This document shows, in pieces, positions 11,140 through 22,239 of a DNA stretch of 64,000 nt. The translations under genes were made by a program, and so were the position numbers. The number at the start of each line of letters is the position of its first letter. Position 1 is the stretch's first letter. Source of the stretch: Cavia porcellus (Eukaryota > Chordata > Mammalia > Rodentia > Caviidae); the NCBI RefSeq assembly GCF_034190915.1, contig NW_026947486.1:81758044-81822043 (forward strand). Reading direction: 5' to 3'. The notes below the pieces were generated by a model that worked only from the letters and a program-made list of their open reading frames with translations, was not told the origin of the DNA and ran no database searches.

Positions 11140-11197
11140 TTTTTGGTATCGGGGATTGAACTCTCAACCTTGTGCTTGCCAGGCTCTTTTTTTTTAA
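11135..11197 (-). mobile_element. ID-type SINE fragment
   Basis: Reverse complement of an ID 3' half: 'TTTTGGTATCGGGGATTGAAC' followed by 'cttgtgcttgccaggctc'. The 5' half is missing and a T tract follows. Confidence 0.75.
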
Positions 11198-11814
11198 ACA
11201 AATGCAATTTCCACGAGTCTGTGTTTTGATTTATATGCTGTCCGTTTTGTTTCTACACAACTTTCCAAACAGTGAGGTGTCCCCAAGGCAAAAATAGTAA
11301 CACATTTGGCACTTCCTTAGTGCACCTCATATCATGTCACCTGTCCCTTTAGAAAGCCACCAGCTCACCTCACAGACAGAAGCGCTAGTGTCGTAAACCC
11401 AGGTGGGAGTTCTCACTAGCTTAGCATAGGCGAGCAGGCATCCAAACTGGGAATAAATCCAAAAGCAGGCACAAAGGGCAGACTGTACAACCCAGGACAA
11501 TGCTACCTAGCGACCCACCCAAGACTTCCTTCTGTTTATAAATTTCAAACCCCATTGCAACCTTCCCCTGAGGTTACTCAGATTATCTCAGCTGGGGGCC
11601 CCTTCACAGCCAACAGCTTTCCTTTGCCAGTGGTTTTCTTTCGTTCCTTCGTGGAGCACAGATGTGCCATTTGCCCTCTGTATTGACCCCTTTGTTATTA
11701 GCACATGTATACCATACATGATAAATGCACCCCATGGAGCTGGTACACACATGCTGCATCTGAGTCCTTTTTACTACCCTCTTTCCTCCCCTTGCTCTCC
11801 TCCCTCTCCATCCG
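11198..11814. other. Unassigned intergenic sequence
   Basis: No gene or clear repeat was recognised. It is ordinary mixed-composition sequence up to the target-site duplication of the neighbouring L1. Confidence 0.5.
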
Positions 11815-13638
11815 CAGGTCCTCTTTTTTTAAATTTTATTTAAAAGGAAAAAGAGAAAAAACAAAACAAAGTGGTGTAAGGGTACAAGTAATAAAGAACT
11901 ACAAAAAAAAAAAACAGTAAGAAACCACCAGTTAATAGATTTAGAGATAGTTGCTCAAATCACAGTATCAAAGAATACAAAGTGGACATTCAAACAGTGA
12001 GACTGCAAACAGGTGTGTTCAGTGATCCAACCAAAAACATTAATATGGTCAGCTATTTAACACCACTAAACACACTTGCTGTCGTATCTTTAGAGCAATT
12101 TTTCCCTCTCCTTTTTACAACAAAATTTACACATTTTGCGTTTTATTACTCCTTATTCCTTATTACTTTTTTTTGGAAGAGAATAAAGTCAAATACGGCA
12201 AAATAAAGCTGTCAGTCAAAACCAAGGATAGACATAGCACATAATGTAAAACAGAGTACAAGGTTATCAACAATGGTTACCATTGTGCCTCTTGTTTCCT
12301 TAAAAAGAATTCTCTATCTCATTAGGTATTATAAAGTTGAACAAAACAGTAGAGAACAAGATCAATAAAACTTAAACATTGTAAACATTACAGGACTTCC
12401 AAAGGAGATAACACTCAAACCAGAATGGGCATCATAGTGAATCTTATTGCCTTCAAATTAGTTGCCGATACCTTCAAACTTGCTACTATCGCACAGAATG
12501 GAACAGAGTCTAATAAGTCAAAACAAGATAGTGGGAGTATTACAGGAATTCAAGTTAATAGGAAATCAAAAAAAGTTACTATAATATATCCTGCTAAGTT
12601 TTAAAATTTTCCCCTTAATTAAAAAAACCATTAAAAATAACTAGATAATTTTTTAATGAATAAGGGAGATATTGACATAAAAGAGGACATAACAACATAA
12701 CAATACAGGTCAAAGCATGACTGTTTCAGCCACCTAGTGCTTCACCACCAAATAATCCGACTTAATAGTAGTTATCACAGTGTCTGTCTTTTTCCTTGAA
12801 ATTTTTGAATATAACTTCATATACTGTAGCTGCAAATATTTCCATATCAAGAAGCCCAGAATACAGCCTTTCCAATTAATAAGTGAAAACTTTATAAGGC
12901 TTCAAGGCCACATAATGGGGAATCATGATTACCACATACTTTTATATATTTGAATCATTACTTACATTAGGGAAACTATTCGGTATTCACACATGCAAGA
13001 TTGATATATTTCACTTATTATGGTCTCAAGCTGCGCCCATTTATTGATAAATATCTCAATGTGATCCTTCTTTATAGCTGAATAATACTCTAAAAAATTC
13101 TATGTCTTCAAGCGCCTGACTTACAGACATAGAATTCTGCAGTGAATCAATCTGGGCCTGGGCTCTTCTTTGTAGGTAAGGACTTAATTACATTTTCAAT
13201 TTCATTAACAGAGATTGGGTTATTCAGCAGTTTTACATCCTTTTGATCTAGCTTTGGTACTTCATATGTTTCTAAGAATCTGTCTATTTCTTTTGTGTTA
13301 TCAAACCTTTGAGAGTAGAGGTTTTCAAAATAGGTGTTGATGATCTTCTGTATTTCTGTAGAGTCTGTAATGATTTCAACTTTTTCATTTGTTATTGCAT
13401 GAATTTGAGCTTTTTCTTCCCTTTTTTAAATAAGGTTGGCTAGGGGCTTATCGATTTTATTTATTGTTTCAAAGAACCAACTCTTTGATTTGTTGATTCT
13501 TTGGACTGTTTTCTTAGTCTCTATTGCATTGATTTCTGCTCTGATTTTTATAATTTCCTCTTTTCTTTTGGCTTTGGGCTTGATCTGCTCTTCTTTTTCT
13601 AGCTGTTTGAGGTGTAGCATCAAGTTATTTATTTGTAT

Positions 13639-14580
13639 TCATTCTGTTTTCCTGATGTGGGAACTCAGTGCAATAAATTTTCCTCTCAGGACGGCTTTCA
13701 TTGCATCCCACAGATTCCAGGAATTTGTATCTGCATTTTCATTTTCTTGTAGGTATTGTTTAATTTCTTCTGTGACCCACTGATTACTCATGGGTGTGTT
13801 ATTCAGTTTCCATGTGTTTGTGGGATTTGTGCAGTATCTTTTATCATTAATTTCTAATTTCAGAGCGCTATGATCTGATAACATGCAAGGGATGATTTCA
13901 ACTCTTTTGCATTTGTTTAAATATGTTCTGTGAGCTAATATATGGTCTATTTTAGAGAATGATCCATGTACTGCTGAGAAGAATGTGTGTTCTGATGTTG
14001 TTGGGTGGAACATTCTGTATATGTCTATCAAATCCATTTGTTCGCAGGTATGATTCAGTTCTGTTATTTCTTTGCTCATTTTCTGTCTGGTTGATCTGTC
14101 CCTTGGTGTCAATGGCATATTAAGGTCTCCTGTTACAATTGTGATACTGATAATTTGAGTTTTCATTTATGTTAATAGTTGTTTTATATAACTGGGTGCT
14201 CTGGAGTTTGGTGCATATATATTTAAGATAGTTATCTCTTCCTCTTGGAGTTTTCCCCTAAGGAGTATGTAGTGACCTTCTTTGTCCTTTATGGTCATTG
14301 TTGGTTTAAAGTTCACGTTGTCTGCAAACAGAATGGCTACTCCTGCTTTTTTTTGGATTCCTGCTGCATGAAGTATTGTTTTCCATCCTTTGACTTTCAG
14401 TCTGTGAGTATCCTTCTTGGTTAGATGGGTTTCCTGTAAACAGCATATGGTTGGATTTTGTTTCTTAATCGATTCTGCTAGTCTGTTTCTTTTGATTGGT
14501 GCATTGAGACTATTTACATTAATGGTTATTACTGTTAAATGCTGGTTTATTTTTGACATGTTATCTCTCTGCTGTTGCAT
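13639..14580 (-). pseudogene. L1 ORF2 endonuclease domain, disrupted
   Basis: Two abutting frames (14,580-14,167 and 14,166-13,639) give an almost complete apurinic-type endonuclease domain, separated by a premature stop near 14,167. Recognisable catalytic motifs are the N-terminal 'INVNSLNAP' region, 'QETHL', 'NIYAPN', 'GDLN' and the terminal 'SDHSAL' containing the catalytic Asp-His pair. A further fragment (13,623-13,426) continues the linker. In an intact L1 this domain nicks target DNA for target-primed reverse transcription; here it cannot be made as one protein. Confidence 0.93.
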
Positions 14581-15391
14581 CTTTATCTTTCTGTTCTGTT
14601 TAATTATCTGCTTTGTTTAGTGGTTTTTTCCTTTGTGTATCTAAACTGTCTTTCAATATTTTTTGCAGGGTTGGCTTGGTGTTCATGAAGTTCTTCAGCT
14701 GTTCTTTGTCATGGAACTATTGTATTTCACCATCAATTTTGAATGATAGTTTTGCAGGCAGGGTACATCAGTCTAGGTTGGAAATCATTTTGCTTTAGTA
14801 TCTGGAATACATCACTCCATGCTCTTCTTGACTTTATTGTTTGTGCTGAGAAGTCTGCTGTGATTCCGATAGGTTTTCCTTTATAAGTGATCTGTCTTTT
14901 CTCTCTGACAGCTTTTAATAATCTATTCTTGTGTTGGATTTCTGGGATGTTGATTATTATATGTCTGGGTGTAGTTTTATTTTGGTTATGACTATTTGGA
15001 GTTCTATATGCTTCACTGATCCTATGTCAGTTTCTGATCTCATGCTTGGGAAATTTTCAGCTATTACTTTTCTAAATATCCTCCTGACATCCTTTATGTT
15101 GTCTCCTTCTTTTTCATTAATCCCTATCAATCTTATGTTATTTTTCTTTGCATCATCGTGCAGTTGTTGAATTGTTGTTTCCTGATTCCTTGTTATTTTT
15201 AAAAGATCTTTCCTTTCCTGTTCACTAGCTGCAATCCTGTCTTCAAGGTCTGAAATTCTATCTTCACTTTCATTGAGGCGGTTTTTTATAACTTTCAGTG
15301 GAGTTTTTTGTTTCCTGTGTATCTCTGTGCATTTGCATTATGTATTCTGTTTGTTTCTTATATTGCTCGTCTAGGGATTCTATCTTTTTGT

Positions 15392-15655
15392 TTAGTTCCT
15401 CCAATTTTTAACTGTGTTTTCTTTAGATATATTCAGAATCTCTTTCATTTCTTTTATCATTTCTTCTTTTACCTGGGAGATTATTTCAAGTTTGAATTCC
15501 TTTAAAGCTTCCTGGAATTGCTTGTTAATTTCAGTAGCTATTATGTCCAATATTTGAGGTGGATGGGATATATTTTCTTCTATATACATCGCTCCTAGGG
15601 CTTCTTGAGATGGGTTGGAGGTTTGAGGTTGTAATTTGGTCTTTCGTTTTGTCAT
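15392..15655 (-). pseudogene. L1 ORF1 N-terminal fragment
   Basis: An 87-codon frame starting MTKRKTKLQPQTS, with a following helix-forming segment (FQEALKEFKLEIISQVKEEM) typical of the ORF1p coiled coil. ORF1p is the L1 RNA-binding trimer. The frame stops before the RRM-like domain. The same start is recognisable in the plus-strand L1 at 32,876 but is truncated there after a few codons. Confidence 0.85.
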
Positions 15656-16266
15656 TTTCCTATATTTCTGTGTTTCAAGTGTTATTTGAAAGCTTCCTCA
15701 GGGTCTGTTGGAAATCCCCTTCTATGTTCGCAGCTCCTGGGACTCTGGCACCCAGTTCCCCCAAGCCACTGGGCCTGTAGAACCAATGGCCCTCTTCTGC
15801 CTGTTTAGAACTCCGTAGTTCCAGATAAGCTGGGCTTCAGGGACACTGTGTGCCCACTTGTTGTTGGAAGCTCCACAGTTCTCCAAGTGCAGCCAGAATA
15901 GGGAGGCAGATGTGGATGCCTTAAACCCACTTATGCACTTCCCTTCACCTGGAAGCCTGGAGGGTCCCGAACAGTCTGTGCTTTGGGCAGAGTGCACTGA
16001 GCACTTACTGCAGCCGCAGGGCCTCTGGAACCTGCGATGCTCGCCTGTTTGCTGAAATAGCCACAGTCCTCCAGACACACAGAGAGGTGGATGCAGGTGC
16101 CCCAGATCTGCCCAGCCCTTCCTCTGCACCCAGATGGTGAGGTGCAGGAGTCCTAAATAGGCTGGGCTCCAGGGATAGTGTGTGCCCGCCTCCTTGCTGG
16201 AAACTCCACAGTTCTCCAAGCACAGCCGGAATGGGGAGGCAGATGTAGATCCCTCAGGTCCTCTTT

Positions 16267-16760
16267 CCATCTGCAAAAGGTCTTCCTGTCTCCTACCATC
16301 TCTTTTTTATTTTGCTTATTAAATTATTTACACTTTGGATGGGATTTTCAAAAAAGAAACCACTCAATAAGAAGAATAAATTTATGCCATGTGCAGGAAC
16401 ATAATAATTTCAATTAATGTGAACTGTGTAAGCCATAACATGTCCTAAGACAAATAATATCAATGAGTATGAAAAGGGTGATTTGGCAACCAGAGAACGA
16501 TGGGGAAGGGGGAAGGAAGGAGAAGGGGACGCAAAAAAAAAGCTGTAGTATGTACATGTAACCAGTCCTCAAGATGATTGTAAACTACGTGAATTACAAA
16601 TATGTACTAATAAAATAAAATAAAATTTAACCTTCTCTGTGTGATTAATTTAACTTAGCGTTATGATCTGAAGGTGCATCCATTTTTCTGCCAAGGACTC
16701 AAATACATCCTTCTTTATGGCTGAATACTGCCACAGACAAGAAGCACCTGTCCCTCCTGG
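16267..16760. mobile_element. Older L1 3'-end pieces in both orientations
   Basis: About 16,330-16,620 looks like a plus-strand L1 tail: a purine-rich 'gggaagggggaaggaagg' segment and an A/T-rich end with repeated 'aataaaata'. About 16,640-16,735 looks like a minus-strand L1 3'UTR (tgcatccatttttctgcc...tccttctttatggctgaat). The exact boundaries are uncertain. Confidence 0.55.
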
Positions 16761-17139
16761 TACTGTATTTTTTTCTAGTGCTGGATAAAGGATGTGTGTG
16801 GCTTGGCAAGAGACAGGCTTGCCCCTTCCCCTCACTTCCCTTTCCTCCCCTTTTCCCCCCCAACATGGACTGAGACAATTTGCTCCCCTGTGCTCCTGAT
16901 TATCTAGGAGCACCTCTCCTCCAGTCCACTCTAAAGTGGGTGCAGGTCCACCGTCAGGCCCCCTCCCCAGCTCTTGCTACTTCAGAAATTCTTGTTGGTT
17001 CCCTGAAGACAGAGAAGGCGGCACCTTGGTGTGGCTAAGATCAGGGAGGGAAGACTCTGGCCTCATTATTAATAACTAAAACCTTCACGGCTAGTCTTTC
17101 AAAAGATTCCTAGTTTCAGCCTTGCTCCCTCAGTGAATC

Positions 17140-17919
17140 ACCTTCCTGACCCCTACAACTGTGCTGGACCCCTCCACCCAAGTAGACCAATCACAGACCA
17201 TACCTTGGACCAATCACAGGCATGAAACTGCTATATATGCAGCACTCTCAAAAGGGTTTTTTGATTGGTTTAGGGTTAATCTAGGAAGATTCCCTCCAGT
17301 GTATTGGCCCCAATCTGCTGTAACATAGGCCTTGTTAAAATAAAAACTTGCTTTGGTGGTCCTGTAAGCCTGCTAATGATTTATCTCTTGGGAAGTGTTG
17401 TAACAGAAATTAGTAAGATAGGAGTTAAGACTGTAGTAGACAGTAAGAATAGCAGCCCCAAAATAGAGTCAGAAAGTCCAAAATGGAGTCTTCTGTGTCA
17501 CAAACCTCGAGGGGTTTTAGGAAAACATCTGCCAGGTGACCTTTGGCTGTCTGAGGCCTCCCCAGAAAACCATCAGGTATGCCGTTGATTCAAAGGTGCA
17601 TAGGCAGGTAGACACTGAATAAACACTACATAGATTGGATTTTAAAATATATGTAGTATCTGACAAAGTAGATATTCGATTGTTTACCCAATGGCCCAAA
17701 CTTCTTTTAAATCCCTTAGGAACCCCTAGACAAAGAGTCGTCATGGGTAGCTGCTCAAAAGTGCCTCCTAGCAAGTGGGAACTTTATTTTCTTGCCTTTC
17801 ATCTTTTACTTTCTTGTCTTTGCATCTTTTAAATAAATTTGTTTATATCCTACCTCCCCTGACCACAATTTCATTCTGTGTCACTGTGGGATACAACCTT
17901 GGCTTTCAGTAACATATCT
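17140..17919 (+). mobile_element. Class I-type endogenous retrovirus 5' LTR
   Basis: LTR-like layout: two CCAAT-type boxes (GACCAATCACAG at about 17,185 and 17,209), a TATA box (CTATATATGC at 17,231), a poly(A) signal at 17,832-17,837 and a U5-like end in 'cagtaaca' at 17,919. The next 18 bases (from 17,922) resemble, with mismatches, the tRNA-Pro primer-binding site used by gammaretrovirus-like elements. The TATA-to-poly(A) distance is long, so there may be an insertion within R. The 5' boundary is not fixed. Confidence 0.6.
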
Positions 17920-20560
17920 GGGGGTCCTGTCCAGCATTCCAAGACGAAGCAAGTAAAGTCTCTTTGTTTTCACTTTGAGACGTTCTGCTCAAAATAATAT
18001 CAGAACCCCATCGACCAATTAAAAGTGATTAGCATGGTGTTTGATCGTGAAGGCTCAGGGGGCAGGTTCACTGATCACTGATGTGGGCTGAGTGGATTGC
18101 CCTCTAACAGGAGTAGAAAGATTGTGGGCCCAGTCTTACCACGGTTTTCCTTTCCAACTTGGTCCTTCTAGGAGTGAAGGAATGCTCTTGGTGTCCGGAG
18201 CTCTCTGGTCAACAGTCTTTGGACATATTGCACCTTTAACTAGGTATTAGAAGGAATGAATCATCTTTCTCTATCATGACTCCCTTTCTTGGCAAGCCGA
18301 GCTTTCAGGTAAGAAAGACTATTTTCTTGTCTCATTTGAATTTTATGGTTGATTGCTTGCAGGCATGGGTCAAATAGTTAAAAGCAATGAGGGCATTTGC
18401 TATTTTGAAAGACTCTATGAAAAAAAATCTCAGTCACTAAATGGAGCATTGTAGGCTTTACTGGGGTCAAGATAATTCCATCTGCTAGGGTTATGTTTTA
18501 TGTTTGTGCAGCAAAAGGATAAAATGGCTTTGTCACATAGTCTTTTCTTGTACCCAAATGGTTTGTGCTGGTTGCTTGTCTGAGTTCTCAGGGTCTTGCC
18601 TGTAGTCCTTTGTCTCCCTGCTGAGTCACATTCTTTCTGTTGCTCAAACTCTTCTTCCACCACTCTCCACCTGTAAAATTGCTCTCCTGGCCTCCTGATC
18701 ATCAGATAAACTGATGTTCTCAGACAAAGTTTATAACTTTCCTTTCTGAGATTGATGGGGGGGAATGGCTCTTAAATGTATACAGCCCGCACTGGGTCCT
18801 AATGGATAACAAAGTTGGGGTTAACTCCTCTCTAGGGATACCAGCGGAGGGAACAAGACTTCCTGGCAAGCTTTAAAGAGTTAACAAGAGCCTATTGGGG
18901 CAAATCTTGCCTGATAGAAATATTTGCCTTTGGATTCTAATTCGAATATTTTTGTTTTCTTGTTTAATTGGTATGATTAAAAAATTTTTATGCACTGAGG
19001 TTGCTCTTAAGGTGCAATTACAAGACTAGCTTGCTCTTCTACTGCGTTCTGCTTAGGCTAAGGTAAGCTTGCTACTCAAGACCACTTGGAGGCCTGATGG
19101 TCAGTCAATCCTAGTTGAGATAAACGTCTGTAAAGTCAGTCTGAGACTAAGGGAAAAAGTGTACTGCTCAAAGGTGGCTAAAGAGCTATAACACTCACCC
19201 AGAAGTAGTCAATCACCCCTTTCCAGGTCCTTCTCTGGCCCAACTGTTGTCACCAATGGTTCTTTGTTTTCTGCTGCATTGAGAATACAAGGATGAGAGA
19301 GAAAACAGCTGAGTAGAATGTTTTGTCTTCTTAGATGGGAATAATGTAAGCGGGCACATGATGGCAGTGGCCCAGCAGATGACCACTGAGGTCTACTTGA
19401 AATCTCTGGTTTGAGTTCAGATACAGCTTCTAGAAGAAACAGTTTTTGCCAGGCTATTTGCCAGACTATTTGGCCTGGCTTCATGATTGCATGGACCCTG
19501 CCCACGTTAGTGTTGATTGCCCTTCAGCTCATAACACAGGGTCTAACAGTTGCTCTCCAGCTTCACTTACATAGGTATTTCATTTCTTTTGGGTAAAGAA
19601 AGCCCAACTTCTGGTCACAATGAAAAAGCTTTGCAACACGAGAGGATGTAGCTCACACCAGTCAGGACTTCTAGACCTGTAGCCTTTACCCTCTTGATCC
19701 TAGTTTATAGTTGCTAGCACCTAGCACTTCACAGGGGCAGATAGATTTCTCCCTTTTCTGGTTGTACTCACAGACACTCTTACTTTATATTTTCAATGGC
19801 TCACTTTGATTTATCTGCTTCCTAAGGAATAAAATAGCTTTCGATATTATTGTGGTAAATGGATAGTTGCATACCACATCCCAGTGGCAGGTAAACCTCA
19901 TCCTGGGGATATATCAACTACTGATTTATCTGGTAGTATGACTGGAACCTTACTCTCATTTCTTATCCTTTTTTTCACTTGGAGCTATAGGAGAAGTCTC
20001 CTGCCAACATCCAGTAGTACCAGTCCTAAAAAAGATGGCAAATGCTACCAATCTATTTCAGTGCTAGGTCCTAAAATGACTGAATCACATTAAGCTAAGT
20101 TCTAATTTTGAACATTGCCATTAGAGGAACAAGAATGGAAACAAGCTATTATAATGCCTCATATACCCTCACCCGCCAGGACAGAATTGGAGGGTGGCCT
20201 AGGCCTCAATTCCCCAATTGGAAAAATACTCGCTCAGGACAGAACTTGCAGCCTGCAGGACAGGTTGCATCTCCACTTCTTAAGTCTTCTTATTGCTTCT
20301 CTAACCTTAATGGCACAGAGCACATACTGGGGTTTCTTGGACTCTCTGTCTCTAATGTCTCCTTAGTATGCATGGGGCTATGATAAAGCCAGGGGACCTC
20401 CCTGCGAATGTAGAAGAGAACAGATTGATGGGTACTACAAGCACCTCAACTTCTCTTGTTCTTCCTTTTGGTGAGGAAATGAACACCACATCTGTTCAGG
20501 AACATGAGCAGGTTCCACATTAGGACTAAATGACACCAATAATGATACTTGGGATTTTCT
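17920..20560 (+). pseudogene. Decayed endogenous retrovirus interior
   Basis: Starts with the primer-binding-site-like sequence after the LTR. At 18,365 a short open frame of 29 codons begins MGQ, as gammaretrovirus-type Gag does (the glycine for myristoylation), and then stops. Downstream frames at 19,411-19,596, 19,884-20,093 and 20,108-20,383 are short and may be envelope or polymerase debris, but I cannot assign them. No intact viral gene exists here. Confidence 0.42.
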
Positions 20561-20819
20561 CTCTCAATTTTGGGGACTTGTTTTCAATGAGACAGGACAT
20601 TGCGTTGATTCTAGGTTTTCTATTTTCTCTTTCATCACCCAAAACATTGTATATAAAGGCCCCAACAATCATGCCATTAAACACCTCCCTCTGTACATAG
20701 ACAGCTGGTTTTCTAGTACAGGACCTTTCCCATAGACCCCTGGCCACCCTGGGATGCTGACATCTCCCCTCTATGTGTAACTTAATGTTTGTCTCCAACA
20801 GCTGTTATTGTTCTCTTTC

Positions 20820-21700
20820 TTTAGTTAAATTTCTGAAAATTTGATTATGATGAATCATAGATAGGTTCTTTTCTGATTGTAGCTATTTGAGGTTCTTGTA
20901 TTTGAATATTTAATTCTTCCCTTAGATTTGTCGGTTTTCTGCTATGATTTCAGTGAATAAATTTTATATAACTTTTGAGTAATTTTCTAATTTTTCCATT
21001 ATTCTTATAATTCTGATGTTGGGTTTTTTGTCATGTAGTAGCTGTTGGATTGGCTTATATGGTATCTTACTGTTTGGGGATATCACTGAGTTTGTGATCT
21101 ACTGCATCCACCTGCTTTTCAATTTCTGAACTCTGTCCTCATGTTGGTTGAACGTATTACTTATGGTTCCCATTGAATTTCTCATATCTTGTATTCTTGC
21201 TCTCTTTTCACAATTTCCAATTCCTTACCAAACTGCTCATTCATATCTTATACTGTCTTCTTTAACTCAATCAGTACACTGTGTATATTTTTTTCTTTAA
21301 ACTCATCAAATTTCATTAGAGAAATTCTTTATCTGTTCATTAAAATCCTCTTTATGTTCACTAAACATCTCATGAAATCACTATGTGTTCCTACTTTGAG
21401 AGCTTCAAACATTTTAACTATTTGGTTTGAGTTCTTTATAATTTCCTCTTAAAATGTCCTTGTGATCATCTTTGAGGAGTTATGGATTTTTAGAGGCATC
21501 ATGTTGCCTTGCTTTCTCATATTTCTATTAACATTAAGTTGCAGGTTGGAGATCACAAAGGGTAGAATAACTCTGTCACTACAGCCCCTTCACTCAGAAT
21601 CTGATTCCCTGTGATGTGCCCTTGTGTTCAGTTATATTTTTATACTCCTCTCCAACTTAGCATAATACTTGAGGGTATTCTTAATACTCAACCTTCTTTT
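20820..21700 (-). mobile_element. Old L1 relic, ORF1-like region
   Basis: The plus strand is T-rich and reads as the reverse complement of the L1 ORF1/inter-ORF region, with phrases such as 'ttctgatgttgggttttttgtcatg' and repeated 'ttcattagagaaattc' coiled-coil-like sequence. It is highly diverged and no frame is preserved. Confidence 0.6.
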
Positions 21701-22239
21701 GGGGACTTGATCGCCACCTAGCATCACACAGGAGAAAAATGAACCACAGTTATGTTGATGACACAAAGTAAAACCACACATTAGTATACAGTAAAAAAAC
21801 AATTAACAGCAACAACTATGCCCCAGCAACAACAAAAAATTAGCAATAAGGGAGTCAGAGACAAACTGGATATTGGTATATCAATAAAAGCTATAATTAT
21901 GCCACCTTTAACAACAGAAATCTACAATATTAATATAGACACAGACAAACCAAATATTGACATACAGTAGACATCTACTAAATGCAATAACTAAGCCACC
22001 ATTAACAATAGAAAAAATTCAGCAAGAATAGCACATAGTCTACTAAATATCTAAAAAATTAATAAACCTTAACAGTAATAATAATAATGATGAGGGTGAG
22101 AAAAGGAAAAATAAAGTTTGATGGCTGCCATGCCTCTTATTATTGTCAAAATAGCCACCAATACTATCAGACATATTAAAATCAAACAAAACAGAAAGAA
22201 GAAAACCAGTCAAAACAAAACAATGAAAATAACACAGGA
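21701..22239. other. A-rich unassigned sequence between L1 relics
   Basis: A-rich sequence with many 'caacaac' and 'taataataa' phrases. It is possibly a diverged L1 3'UTR. No gene is seen. Confidence 0.4.

Larger units (their letters stand above)
11827..16254 (-). mobile_element. L1 retrotransposon, 5'-complete but internally deleted, with 12-bp target-site duplication
   Basis: Minus-strand L1 bounded by CAGGTCCTCTTT at 11,815-11,826 and 16,255-16,266. Order from its 5' end: GC-rich 5'UTR with repeated units (16,254 to about 15,660), ORF1 N-terminus (from 15,655), ORF2 endonuclease (14,580-13,639), linker and start of reverse transcriptase (to about 13,140), then directly the 3'UTR (13,090-12,330) and the terminal block with poly(A) (12,330-11,827). 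Most of the reverse transcriptase and the ORF2 C-terminus are missing at a junction marked by a short palindrome (13,096-13,136). The copy is non-autonomous and frames are broken. Confidence 0.93.

Noticed and set aside
15722..16276. 184-codon minus-strand frame
   Set aside because: It lies wholly in the GC-rich 5'UTR repeats of the L1, and the plus-strand L1 has similar frames there. No domain is seen, so it is a by-product of the promoter units.
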